The notes under the pieces are model-generated. The model saw only the letters and a program-made list of their open reading frames with translations. It did not search any database and was not told the origin of the DNA. From Helianthus annuus (Eukaryota > Streptophyta > Magnoliopsida > Asterales > Asteraceae), in assembly GCF_002127325.2 (NCBI RefSeq), contig NC_035436.2:105733591-105797590 (forward strand): 64,000 bases of DNA. The letters are read 5' to 3'. Each line of letters starts with the position of its first letter. The stretch's first letter is position 1. A program made the translations under genes and the position numbers. Positions 1-11,399 of the stretch are shown here, piece after piece.

Positions 1-451
1 GTATTGTATTGTATTGTAGGGTGTTATACTAACCACCTCAGTTTGTGTTCTAATAGATAAGAAAAATTGAATCTCAAGTAATAACTTAAGAATTTTGAAC
101 GAATAGTGATCATTAGCTTGGCCCGTAGAGTCCACCAGAATTCCCATGCACTGCAAGTTGTTATTACGTTGGCCACCGTAATAATAAATTGCCTTGCATG
201 GTCACCCTAGCGTTCTCTCGCACGAAGCAGCCGATCAGTAAGAGAGGAAATACTATTGTCAATATACCTTCAACATAGGAGGGACCTTCGTGATAGCTCA
301 CGTGTCAACGTTCGTTGTCATTACTCACAGAACGGCACGACGTTAGATGAAATAGAAATGGAAAGAATCTGTAACAATAACAACTAAAGGGGCACCTTCA
401 AGATGAGTACTTCATCTTCTTTGTAGGGACACGAGTATATCAACCTTGATT

Positions 452-690
452 AGTATGAGTCACAGGGATCTCGTCCCACTAATGGAGTTGTTGTCCAAGG
501 TTACCACCTCCGCCTCGTCGTCGTTATCATGGTCAGGCATCTCAGTATTCGCGAGAAAGCAACCATATTTTACGGAATTAAGTTTAAGATTTCACTTTGG
601 AATCATGTTCGCCATAAGCTCCGCAGAAGACGTGAGGTCGATATTTTCATCGTGTGAGTATAGAATAATAATAGAGTTTGAAGTCGAAGG
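452..690 (-). pseudogene. Degraded gag N-terminus of Gypsy-B
   Basis: On the minus strand this stretch encodes a peptide with the string NSII, then DEN, and later DDEAEV and NNS. The same strings occur in the same order in Gypsy-A at 5497-5710, so the reading frame is shared coding sequence and not chance. The ATG of Gypsy-A is replaced here by a phenylalanine/serine context. A TGA follows the segment reading ANMIPK, and a second stop follows GTRSL. Both copies end in a stop at nearly the same place. No zinc knuckle is present in this part. Assignment to gag rests on position after the primer site; it could also be a small leader ORF. Confidence 0.55.
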
Positions 691-912
691 TATTTTGTTC
701 TTGGCAAAATATTTTGTACAACACATATATAAATAAATCATATATATATATATATATATATATAATCACATGAAATCCTATCTAACAATGATTTCTATTT
801 TGCATAAGTTGAATTTGTATATGCAGAACTTATAAACTGTTTATGATGTGTAAACTGATAATGTAATGTGTCTATCATGTATAAGCACTGATAATGTAAT
901 GTATTGTAGGCA

Positions 913-917
913 CATAG
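913..917. repeat. Target site duplication of Gypsy-A, left copy (CATAG)
   Basis: CATAG immediately precedes the TG of the left LTR and is repeated right after the CA of the right LTR at 15523-15527. Five-base duplications are typical of gypsy integrases. It shows that A is a complete insertion. Confidence 0.92.
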
Positions 918-1128
918 TGTGACAAATGGCAATAAACCGGCAATTCCGTACAAACTAATCACTATTTTATTTACATAATCTCATGCACTTAGCGTAATTT
1001 AATTACGTAACAGTGTCGTTAATTGGATAACAAGGTTAGGACAAGGAAACAATGCTAAAACATATGTTGGTTTTGGCCACATTGCGAAATCAGGCAAACA
1101 ATGTCCTAAAAGTGTTGGTAGAAAGTGC

Positions 1129-1238
1129 CACGTGCACTATTCACGGTTACACTATTCATGCCAGCAAAACCGTGAAAATAGATCGAAACTATGAAAAACG
1201 ACACACAGATAACATAATTGTGTCCATCTTTATAAGAA
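1129..1238 (+). promoter_or_regulatory. Candidate promoter of Gypsy-A LTR: G-box and TATA-like box
   Basis: CACGTG, the plant G-box core, lies at 1129-1134. TATAAGAA lies about 97 bases downstream at 1231-1238. The arrangement is repeated in the 3' LTR (11611-11616 and 11713-11720). Distance from the LTR start (about 310 bp) is reasonable for a U3/R boundary. Prediction only. Confidence 0.35.
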
Positions 1239-3681
1239 AACACTAATACGAAAACATATCTTGCAAAGACACAAGACTTTCCGGTGTGACGCCCTTATTA
1301 CTAAAATGTCCATTTCGGCTAAAATATAACATTTTAAACGCGTCCAAATCCGTATTATAGCAAATCCGGGACTTCGAAATTATGTCAATTGATGAAAAAC
1401 ATTTTACGGATATCAACGGGATGTCCAAAATCACATGCTTGCGATATTACATCGCTATGTGGTAAATTAGTTCGTTATCGATCCGGCGAACTAGTGAGCG
1501 GTATTTTCGCCACTATAACAACCAAACGAAGAGCCTAGCAAGCTAGTTAACCATATTTTGGCGTCATAAACGCATTAAATAAATGTCATAACATCGATGG
1601 TAAAATAAAACCATAGCTCCCGATATTACACCGCATCTTTTGTATATCACCCGGTATCGAACCAACGAATGAACTAGTGGTGTTTTTACCATCCGAAACT
1701 AATACCAACTAGTCTAGTGAACTAGTTAATATCACTTAGCATCTTAAACTCTTAATTATCCCTTAATGATGCAAGACAATTCCAAACTATTATAATTAAA
1801 TTAAACACCTCAAAATCTATATAATTAACATCTAAAAAAAAACTACTACATTTTATTTCCCCCATCATAGTGGACGGTTCAAGTGGGTCCCCCACCCACA
1901 TGAACTTTTTTGAAAAATCTCAAATTTGAGGTATGGCACTTGATTGATGGTTGTTGAAAAATGGTGAAAACACCATGCCTTACATCACATTACTAAATCT
2001 CATTATTTGAAGATTGCAACAACTTTTGAAACAAGAAAACTTCCCCTTGTTCCCTTTCATTTTCGGCAGTCAACAAGCACCACAAGTACCACCATTAAAT
2101 CTTCATTAAACCCTCCATTTTTCACATAATCTAGCCCTCATAAGATCACTTATACATGGGATAAGCATGGAAGATCACTAGGAGCACTTTTGGAGCTTAA
2201 TCTTCTTCTTATTTTCTTATTTTGGCTTGTGCAAAGTTGTAAGACTTCTAAACACCATATTTATGTTTCTTACTACTAGTTAATCTCAAAAGTACAAGTT
2301 GATGATCTTGAATTTAAGGTTAAACATAAACAAAAAAAACCCTAATCTCAAAGCTAATAAACACTAAATCAAACTATATTATGTGTGATATGTGTAGATT
2401 AGTGTAGTTAGTTTGTATGATCATGTTGTTTATGTTGATTTTGTTAATATTAGTGATTTAAAGTTTATGTACATGATGATCTTGTGAGTATATTCTTGTA
2501 GTGTTCAAGATAAGTGTTCATCTTGCCATGATGAACATAAATATATGATTTAAACATGGATATGTTTAAATCATGAAAGATCATCATCCTTACTTTCATG
2601 AACTATACATATAATTTTAGATTACATGAAGAAACAAGTGTTTAAAATGATTTAACACTTAATTTTGAAAGTCTAGTAAACTTTGATTTTACAAGATAAG
2701 TTAAATAACATGGTCATTTTAAAAGGTCACCATAAAAGTCTCATTTTTGTGCATAAAAAGTATATATATGTAAGTTCATGAAAGGTGGAGTTGTGTTGTT
2801 TAGAATACATAATTGGAGGAAACTTAGTGGATAATGGTGATTTGGTAACTTGATTATGATTTAAACGCGTTTTTTTTAACGTGGGAAACACCATAGTTTT
2901 AGGGGAAACTATGGCGAATTTTTCTAAAAAAATCTAATCGCGATTAGAGGGGATTAATGGGTGATTAACAATGTTAAACGCGATTAGTGGTTTTAAACGT
3001 CATTATGGAAGCTTTCATGAAAATGGTTAAGTCTTAAATGTTAAAGTGTTCTTAGGAACTAAAACATGTATTTTCAAAAAAGAAATGGTGAAAATAATAA
3101 CCATACATATATATATATATATTTTTTGGGGCAAAAATTATATATATTTTGGAAAACTCATTAAGTATAAGTATTATGTGCTATGTGTATGTATTTAGAT
3201 ACACTTAGGGTGATCAAAATAACACACCCATGATTACAAGAAATACTTGTATGAAACAAGTATAATATGACACAAAAATACATATACATGTTTCCTTCAC
3301 ATTCCAATGGAATGCTATTAAAATGGACGAATAAACGAAATGGTCGAAACAGTAATACATAACACTCGACGACGATAAAATGAGCGTATCGTTACCGCGG
3401 GAAACTACTACGACATTTGGGCAACTCTTCGATGCGGAAATATACCTATAAAGCGACTACGACGACACGTCTAAAAATACGATATTCTTAGAACGCTTAA
3501 CGAATACAAATATATACTACCGATAACAAAATCCGGAAAGTTGAAAATCTATAAAATTACTAAGTATTTATTTTAGGACATGAACATATTTAAAAGTCCT
3601 ATACTTAGTAAAATTTGGATAAAATTGCAAGATAATGTTAATGGACTCATGAAGTTAGAATTGGGCTTATCAAAGTTAGTA

Positions 3682-3915
3682 ATGGGCTAGGCCCCAATAC
3701 CTTAATACATGGGCTAGGGCCCAATGGCAATATAACATGGGCTCGGCCCAATAACATAAAAGACATGGATTAGGCCCAATAACAATAAGACATGGGTTAG
3801 GCCCAATAACATAGATAACATGGGCTTGGCCCAATAACATTAAAACATGGTTAGACACGATAACATAGATGACATGGGCTCGGCCCAATGACATGGGCTC
3901 GGCCCAATGACATGA
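3682..3915 (+). repeat. Degenerate GGGCTNGGCCCAA array in Gypsy-A 5' LTR
   Basis: About nine copies of a 22-30 bp unit with core CATGGGCTNGGCCCAATAACA. Each core contains TGGGCT and GGCCCA, an imperfect palindrome that matches the plant site II (TCP-type) TGGGCY element on both strands. The array recurs in the 3' LTR at 14153-14412 and, with a different spacer, in the diverged Gypsy-B LTR at 20745-20915. Confidence 0.8.
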
Positions 3916-4607
3916 GCAAAGGCTCAATGACATGCGTGCACTGCACGAGGACGTGTGAAGAACGAAGCCGATCACATATAAGTCAATACACATAGAATAC
4001 ATGAATATGCTTACGAATTCAATACGTATGGAATATATGTATACACATAACAATCGAGAGAGTAAACTATTAACGCTCTAAAATACAAAGTTGTTCCAAA
4101 TGACAAACGAGAACATAATAAAGAATTCAAGATGAACAACTTGTACGAGATCCGAAAAACCTAGTGCCTAATGAGATTAGTACACATGTAGGTTATTGAC
4201 ACGTACGAACGCTCCCTTCGATATCAATATACACGGAATGCAAACTTGTGAGTTCATGTCCCACTTTTCTTTTAAACGTTTTCGGTTTTATAACTCTCGG
4301 GGGGAAATACATGCTAAAACTATTGGTATGTTAGTTACGGAGTAGTAGATAACATGATCAATGTGCATAAGTAGGGAGATAACATTAGTAACCATTAATC
4401 ACTTAGTGACCAAGGTGCAAAAGGTGTAGATCTATTGGGCTTGAGGCACGCCCCACTCCTGGTTGGTATACCCTGGAGTGCTTTTGTGATCCCAATGATG
4501 ACAAAGTGTTCTCGGTTTGGTTATTTGCTTATGGTACATTAAGTCAGGGGCTCGCTACCCACTGATAGATCCTTAACAGACTCCATGAATGAATCAGAAC
4601 ATACCAT

Positions 4608-4948
4608 GATTACAAGATTTCATTTTCATGAATACTACGATTACAAGATTTCATTTTCATGAATACTACGATACCAAGATTTCATTTTCATGAATACTAC
4701 GATTACAGGATTTCATTTTCATGAATACTACGATTACAAGATTTCATTTTCATGAATACTACGATTACAAGATTTCATTTTCATGAATACTACGATACCA
4801 AGATTTCATTTTCATGAATACTACGATTACAGGATTTCATTTTCATGAATACTACGATTACAAGATTTCATTTTCATGAATACTACGATTATAAGATCTC
4901 AATTTCATGAATAATATGATTACAAGATTTCGTTTTCATGAATACTAC
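4608..4948 (+). repeat. 31-bp minisatellite, 11 units, Gypsy-A 5' LTR
   Basis: Eleven exact-length 31-bp units beginning GATTACAAGATTTCATTTTC. Variant units (GATACC..., GATTACAGG...) occur in a repeating order, which suggests block duplication. The partner array in the 3' LTR (15106-15353) has eight units. Confidence 0.95.
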
Positions 4949-5120
4949 GATTACATATGATAACAAAAACTGCATGAACTCGCTCAACTTTCGTTGACTT
5001 TTTAAAACTACATGTATTTCAGGAAACAAGTCTTGAGCCGGTGATACATGATTGGATGCAATGATTACCTTTCTTATGTCACACGCAACACGCTTCCACA
5101 ACTAGCAGGGTGTGACAGAT

Positions 5121-5132
5121 TGGTATCAGAGC
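5121..5132 (+). promoter_or_regulatory. Primer-binding site of Gypsy-A (initiator Met-tRNA)
   Basis: TGGTATCAGAGC, three bases after the LTR end, complements the 3' end of plant initiator tRNA-Met, which primes minus-strand cDNA synthesis. Confidence 0.93.
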
Positions 5133-5496
5133 TCCGATTGTAGTGAACCGGGGACAAACTTTTATAAAGTTTGGTCTACAATCACCAAGGGCTCTCACAT
5201 GAAAACAAAGTTGATAACATTACAAAGATGATTTCAAAAAGTATGACAAAATGACAAAAGGTTTTCATTGTGTCACTATAACATGTGGATCTATCACGCG
5301 GGTTCAATCAAAAGTAACTGATATGGTTCAATACATGTTTAGTCTGTAAGGAATAGACTTGAAAACACTAAGGCTTACATGTGAAACATGAGAACAAAAA
5401 CAGCATGAGATTTAGTGATTAATTATATATATATATATAATATATTTATATATGTGTTGTATGGAATATTTGCCATGAATGAAAATACCTTTGACT
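5133..5496 (+). other. Gypsy-A untranslated leader
   Basis: The 364 bases between primer site and gag ATG match the Gypsy-B leader in inverted orientation (15528-15736 plus 740-917). An AT-rich microsatellite stands at about 5422-5455, at the same place as the 738-765 tract of B. No open frame of note. Confidence 0.7.
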
Positions 5497-7480
5497 ATGA
5501 ATTCTATTATAACACTTAACTCACTCGATGAGAATGACGACCTCGCGTCTATTACGAAGCTTTTGGCGGAAGTGGTCCCTAATCGAGACCCAAAAGCATT
5601 GTTTCCGTGGAAGATGGTTGCTTCCCTCTGGTAGTATATTTCTAGCTTCGGTTGTGACGACGAGGCAGAGGTGGCAGCCTTGGAGAACAACTCTACTAGT
5701 GGGAAGAGGTCCTGAGATTCATAAAGGTCATGATTTATTACATTCTTGTTAAGGCAAGGAAGATGAGGTATTCATCTTGAAGGTGCCCCTCCAGTGGTTA
5801 TTATTATGAATTCTTTTTAGACTAACGTTGTGCCCTTTCACGAATAATGACAAGGGGCATTGGCACGTGGACCAGCACGAAGGTCCCTTCTATGTTGAAG
5901 GTATGTAGACAATAGACTCCTCTCTCTGACTGATCGTCTGGTTTAAACGAGAGACACTGGGGTGACCATGCAAGACAATTTATTATTACGGGGGCCCACG
6001 TAATAACAACTTGTAGTGCATGGGAATCCTGGTGGGCTCTGCGGGTCAAACTAAGAGATCACTATCCATTCGAAGTTCTTGAGTTGTTCAAATTTCTATC
6101 TAGTAGAACACTAACCGGAATGGTTACTATAACACTCTACGATACAGGAAGACTACACGTATTGTTTGCACTTAACATTCGATCTATAACACGAGTCGTT
6201 TGAGACTAGTCATCGAAAGCAAACAAAACTCGTTAGCCACTCATGGAGGATTTTTCCTCAACATTCTCGAAATTCTTGTACATTGGCTGGTTCTTTGGTG
6301 TCTATGACACCTTACCTTATCTTAGTTATCGGAGATGATTACATTAAACTCTGTCGTTTGATATTTGTCTTATTCTAAGGGATACTATGGCATGAGCCAA
6401 GCTATAACCTATTCATTGTATTATTCGACATCTATGGAAATTATAACAATTTTGTCGAAGCTCGTGGAGCTCAAGGAGTATCAACGTATTCGTCACACGG
6501 GCTAGTGCGGCGAAGGATTTTTCCTACTTTGGGCGATTGGGATCCAGGAAGTATGGGATACACGTCATAAAAATTGGAGATGACCGTTTGGTTTCTCCTC
6601 CTCAACGAATTACTTCTTTTCCCATTTAGGCACATGGCTAATACACTCAAGAGGTACTATGCATTTATTCATGAATATCATTGTTCAAACATACCGGAGC
6701 AACGCTGTCTTGAGGTTTCCATGACCAATCACATTCTTAATTCTTAGGCGCATGATAGGCTATATCTGTCCAAATAAAAGCCTAGACCCAATGATACTAT
6801 GTATCGGAAACAATGGGGCGTCGACAAGAACATCTACGCCTAGAAGAGGGTCAGTTAATTAGCGCCCTACTATTAAAGTTGAACTAGAGGTCATATGGAA
6901 CAACATGAGGTTGTCTAGTCGACACTAGTGATGGTACTGATGGTACCGGTAGTTCAAGTGGTTCAAATCCCGATGGGACGAGAGTGAGTGGCAATGCTAC
7001 ACTTGGAGATGCAATCACACCAGATTTTAATCCTAAGGCTTTTTCGGATTATAAGTCGCTAGACCTCATTGATACGGAAGGTGCGGTGAGTTCTATCCGC
7101 TAGATAAAGACAAGGAAGTCAGTTAATCTTGCTAATAAATGTACTCCTAATTAAACGTTTTGGTAAACGAATAGCCTTCTGTTGAATGAGGCGTTAACTT
7201 GGTGGAATCTCCAAGTGCAAACTATAGGGAGTAATACAACAAAGAGGTTATTGTGGGAAGAACTCAAGAATCTTAAGCGAGAAGAGTATTGCTCGCTAGT
7301 GGAAAAATTCCAAGTTTGGGAACCGAGCTTTAGAACTCGATCATGATTAGAGCTAATGTTGTTAGTTACCCCGACGCCTCTACAATCTGTCAAGGATTGA
7401 TTGCATATTGGATAACACTCGAATCCAAACGCACTGAGCGCTACATTTGGGGTTTAGCCCTGAGATCCGAATCATGATCA
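5497..7480 (+). pseudogene. Degraded gag of Gypsy-A
   Basis: Gag builds the virus-like particle. A frame opens at ATG 5497 (MNSII..., then DEN and DDL) but meets TAG after about 47 codons. Sequence shared with Gypsy-B continues to DDEAEV and NNS at about 5700. The clearest gag core lies at 7030-7330, where different frames spell NPKAFS, TEGAV, LTWWNLQVQT, WEELK and KREEYC, matching the LTWWN and KREYC region of the intact gag of Gypsy-E. Many stops separate the pieces. I find no intact CCHC zinc knuckle; at about 7700 only scattered cysteines remain. Sequence from 5740 to 7000 has no recognisable protein beyond inverted matches to Gypsy-B at 5820-6170. Confidence 0.7.
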
Positions 7481-7878
7481 CATCATGTCACCCTACCTAG
7501 ATTTATTTTCAAGTAACTCTCTCGGTTAGTCTCACCAAGGATGTGGTGAGGATGGAGAACTGCCCAAGGAAGGTGTTAATAGAAAGAGAATTCCCGTGAC
7601 AAGCGAAGCAAAGGCGATTAGTGCCATAATCGATGCTCGCATTAAGAAGTATTCTAATAACTTGTCAAAATTAGGAATGAGATAGGTGAAACTTTCGTCA
7701 TGAGGGCCCTTGCAAAAGTGACAAGAGTAGCAGTGTGGTGAGACTTGGCACAAAATAGAAACTAATGAGTTAGCTATATTTAAGAATGAACGAGGTGGTT
7801 TTTACTCTGGCAAGGAGATCACTACGAGCATGGATGGTTAAGGATGAATCAAGCTAGTGAGTAAGCAAGTCTAGGGGT

Positions 7879-8450
7879 ATGCTCTACTCTACAACCATCA
7901 TGTATCAATTCTTTGGATACCAACGTCGGCTTAACTTAATGTCTTTAGATACTAAGCATATACACGAATTAGAGTCATGTAGGTTAAACATGTCTTGCTC
8001 TATCAAATTAGCTAATGAGGAATTAGCAAAGTCATGTGAAGTCATTAAGGGTCACCGATACGTTCCTATCAACCGACCCGTTGCATCCGTGTTGTTTAAC
8101 ACCGCTGTCGGTATCCCCATAAAATTCAAAGTATGCTTGGCCTAGAGTCAATGAAGCTAGACGCCCCCCTCATTCCATAGGATTGGCCAACGGTAGATTA
8201 GTTGAGTCAGGTGAAGACATTGAAGGATGCACACTCGAACTTGGAGCACAGAAATTTAACATTGACCATTTTACCCGTTCAATTGGGTTGTTACGACGTA
8301 GTTTTTTTTTTACATAGACTAGTTATCCGACAATCAAGCCGAAATTACATGTCAAGAGAAGATCATTCGAATCCCCCTGGTCGATGGAGAACATTTGTTA
8401 GTTCACAGGGAGAAACAGGACATGCCTCTACGAATTATTAGTTGCATGAA
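7879..8450 (+). pseudogene. Degraded aspartic protease of Gypsy-A
   Basis: The retroviral-type protease cuts Gag-Pol. One frame (7879-8145) reads SLDTKHIHEL, then SIKLANEE and EVIKGH, resembling the segment after the catalytic loop of gypsy proteases. Around 8270 another frame reads ILPVQLGCYDVV, corresponding to the family's LGSFDVI motif. The catalytic D-S/T-G triad is not seen; an inserted or rearranged segment ends in VLFNTAVG. At least one frameshift separates the two parts. Position between gag and RT supports the call. Confidence 0.6.
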
Positions 8451-8497
8451 AGCTTAAAGGTGTCTGAGAAAAAGGATACATCGCCCTTCTTGCCCGT

Positions 8498-9890
8498 GTG
8501 GCTGACAAGAAGGTCGAGGAGCGTAAGGTGGAGGACATACCTGTGGTAAGGGGATACCCTGAAGTCTTTTTAGAAGACTTGCTGGGGCTGCCTCCACAAC
8601 GACAAGTGGAATTCCGTATCGATCTAGTGCCAGGAACTACACCGGTGGCAAAAGCTTCGTATAGACTGGCGCCCTCAGAGATGCAGGAATTATCTACTTA
8701 GCTTCAGGAACTTCTTGACAAGGGTTTCATTAGACTGAGTTTCTCACCTTAGAGAGCTCCGGTGCTATTTGTCAAGAAAAGGGACGGAACCTTTCGAATG
8801 TGTATCAATTACGGGAGAACTAAACAAGCTAACTATCAAGAATCGGTATCCTTTACCGAGGATCGACGACTTGTTTGATCAGTTGCAAGATTCCAGCTTC
8901 TATTCCAAGATCAATCTAAGACCCGGATACCATCAGCTGAGGATACAAGAGGAAAGCATTCCTAATACAGCGTTTAGGACTCGCTATGGGCATTACGAGT
9001 TCCTTGTTATGCCTTTCGGCTTAACAAACGCTCCCGCCGTATTCATGGACTTGATGAACCGAGTATGTAAGCCATATCACGACAAGTTCGTGATCGTATT
9101 CATTGATGACATTTTAATATACTCACGAACTGAGGCGGAACATGAACAACACTTGAGAACTATTTTGGAGTTGCTTAAGAAAGAACAATTGTATGCCAAG
9201 TTCTCAAAATGCGAATTTTGGATTCGCGAAGTGCAATTTCTCGGTCACGTGGTGAACGAGAACGGAATATATGTTGATCCAGCTAAGATAGAGGCCATAA
9301 AGGACTGGAACACTCCAAAGACCCCAACAGAAGTAAGACAATTTCTGGGTTTAGCGGGATACTATCGAAGATTCTTTGAGAATTTTTCTAAAAATTCTCA
9401 ACCGCTAACCTCACTTACTCAAAAGGATAAAAATTTCTATTGGGGTGAAAGACAAGAAATGGCATTCCAAACACTCAAAGAAAAACTATGCCAAGCGCCA
9501 ATCTTATCACTCGTTGACGGCACCGATGACTTTATGGTGTATTGTGATGCATCGCATCAGGGCTTGGGTTGTGTATAAATGCAACGTAAAAAGTCATCGC
9601 GTACGCGTCACGACAGTTGAAAGTTCATGAAAAGAATTATACCACTCACGACCCAGAAATTGGGCGCAGTGGTGTTCGCGTTAAGGATTTGGCGTCATTA
9701 TCTTTATGGTACTAAGTGTACCATATTCACAGATGACAAGAGTCTTCAACATATATTCAATAAAAAAGAATTAAACATGCGCCAGCGGCGATGGGTAGAA
9801 TTGTTGAATGACTATGACTGTGAAATCAAGTACCATCCGGGCAAAGCAAATGTTGCGACGGATGCTTTGAGCCGGAAAGAGCGAGTCAAA
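8498..9890 (+). pseudogene. Reverse transcriptase and RNase H of Gypsy-A (frameshifted)
   Basis: Encodes the polymerase that copies element RNA into DNA and the RNase H that removes the template. The linker to RT (8498-8701) reads PVVRGYPEVF and ends at TAG. A second stop lies near 8750 and a one-base insertion near 8810, in the RMCI region. From there one frame (to 9578) holds the fingers and palm, including [20 protein letters not shown] and the catalytic FIDDILIYS at about 9105-9125. The thumb and connection follow, then RNase [15 protein letters not shown] at 9576-9578 and a frameshift precede the rest of RNase H (9627-9890: [29 protein letters not shown]). Catalytic aspartates are still visible, but no continuous product is possible. 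Confidence 0.9.
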
Positions 9891-11347
9891 ACTTTATCAG
9901 TACGAGCTTTAGAGTTAACCATTCAGATGAACTTCATTACTCGTGTGCACGATGCACAACTAGAAGCTCTAAAGCTGGAGAACATTCAAGCAGAATCCTT
10001 GCGAGGAGTAGAGAAACAACTGGAAGAGATCAAAGATGGAACAAGGTACTTCATGGGAAGAATCTGGATTCCTTACTTTGGCGGATTGCGAGACTTAGTG
10101 TTGGATGAAGCACATAAGTCAAAATATTCAATACATCTCGGATCTGATAAGATGTATCAGGATGTAAAGGGAATATTACTGGTGGCCTAATCTCAAAGGA
10201 GATATTGCAACCTACGTTGGGAAATGCCTAACTTGTGCAAAGGTCAAGGCCGAGTATCAAAAGCCATCTGGACTATTACAACAACCCGAGATTCCCATTT
10301 GGAAATGGGAACATATATCCTTGGATTTCATTACAAGACTCCCACGGACCTCTCGAGGTCACGACATGATTTGGGTTATCGTCGATCGATTAACCAAGTC
10401 AGCTTACTTCTTGCCAATTCGCGAGAAAGACAGTACAGAGAAGTTAGCTGAGCTTTATCTCAAAGAAATAATAGCACGTCAAGGAGTACCTATTTCAATA
10501 ATCTTGGATCACGATGGTCGCTTTGTGTCAAGAATATGGCAATCATTTCAGGAATCGCTTGGATCTCGTTTGGATCTAAGCACATCATTTCATCCGCAAA
10601 CTGATGGACAAAGCGAACGAACCATCCAAACGTTGCAGGACATGCTTCACGCCTGTGTGATGGATTTGGGCGGAAACTGGGATACTCATTTACCGCTGGT
10701 GGAGTTTTCCTATAATAACAATTATCACACAAGCATCAAAGCCGCCCCATACGAAGCACTATACGGACGGAAGTGCCGATCACTGCTGTGTTGGGCGGAA
10801 GTCGGAGACAAACAACTCATTGGCCCTGAAGTAGTCCAAGAGACTACTAACAAGATAGCAAAGAACAGACAAAAGAGTTACGCGGACAGAAGACGTAAAC
10901 CATTAGTCTTCGAGGTCGGAGACAAAGTCTTACTGAAAGTCTCGCCTTGGAAAGGCATAGCTAGATTCGAGAAACGCGGAAAACTAAACCCGAGATACAT
11001 TCGGCCATTTGAAATTCTAGAAAAGATCAGTACCGTCGCGTACAAGTTGAAACTGCCAGAAGAACTCAGTAACGTACACAACACATTTCATGTGTCGAAT
11101 CTTAAGAAAAGTCCAACAAATGAAAACAGTTATCGTCCTAGCGGATGGAATTCTCGTAGACGACAAACTCCAGTTTACCGAAGAACCTGTTTAGGTTATG
11201 GACTGGAAAGTCCACAAGACAAGGAGAAGTCGTATTAAACTAGTAAAGGTCCGCTGGAACTCACGTCATGAACCCGAGAATACATGGGAACATGGAGTTC
11301 AGTTCAATACAAAGTACCCCTCCACCTGGTCAAGAAGAGTCCTTTAA
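9891..11347 (+). pseudogene. Integrase and chromodomain remnant of Gypsy-A
   Basis: Integrase joins cDNA to the genome; the chromodomain steers it to chromatin marks. The N-terminal zinc domain ([15 protein letters not shown], later GKCLTC) is split by a one-base insertion at about 10165. The core in the next frame has LDFITRLP, then ILDHDGRF, then SERTIQTLQ, so D, D and E are present although the serine before the second D is changed. About a dozen residues are missing near 10860 between NKIAKN and RQKSYAD, compared with Gypsy-E. The frame fails again near 11105. The chromodomain-like end survives only as a short out-of-frame piece near 11240-11340 (VKVRWNS, ENTWEH). Confidence 0.88.
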
Positions 11348-11361
11348 AGGATAACTTAACG

Positions 11362-11399
11362 TGAATTTCGGGACGAAATTCTTTTTAACAGGGGGAGAA
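11362..11399 (+). promoter_or_regulatory. Conserved palindrome and polypurine tract of Gypsy-A
   Basis: GAATTTCGGGACGAAATTC is an inverted repeat; it is followed by AACAGGGGGAGAA (11387-11399), the polypurine tract that primes plus-strand DNA, directly abutting the 3' LTR. The same palindrome-then-PPT order is seen in Gypsy-C, D and E. Confidence 0.88.

Larger units (their letters stand above)
1..917 (-). mobile_element. Gypsy-B internal region, 5' leader and gag start, left part
   Basis: This is the internal region of a minus-strand Ty3/gypsy element that leaves the window at position 1. Read on the minus strand, it matches the leader and first gag part of Gypsy-A: positions 120-310 pair with 5830-6050 and 446-736 with 5430-5700, in inverted orientation. 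It joins 15528-15751 once Gypsy-A and one TSD copy are removed, and that piece ends in a primer-binding site and LTR. A short AT microsatellite lies at about 738-765. The body of gag and all of pol lie off the left edge. The element is diverged from A and appears non-functional here. Confidence 0.8.
918..5117 (+). repeat. Gypsy-A 5' LTR (4200 bp)
   Basis: Begins TGTGACAAATGG and ends AGGGTGTGACA, so the heptamer TGTGACA stands at both ends. It matches 11400-15522 along its whole length with scattered substitutions and small indels. A large part of the size difference comes from three more 31-bp repeat units here. It contains a G-box (1129-1134), a TATA-like site (1231-1238), an AT-rich body, a GGCCCA array (3682-3915) and a 31-bp minisatellite (4608-4948). 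The small open frames inside it are repeated in both LTRs but resemble no protein I know. Confidence 0.93.

Noticed and set aside
1052..1246. 64-codon open frame, repeated at 11534-11728
   Set aside because: Present in both LTRs of Gypsy-A because the LTRs are copies; it spans the G-box and TATA-like site and resembles no known protein.
3676..4053. 125-codon minus-strand frame with repeated IGPNPCL and WAEPM strings, also at 14154-14658
   Set aside because: The open frame is a by-product of the GGCCCA repeat array; peptide repeats mirror DNA repeats.
4608..4948. Possible CRISPR array from regular 31-bp units
   Set aside because: Units are contiguous with no spacers; this is a minisatellite in a plant LTR.
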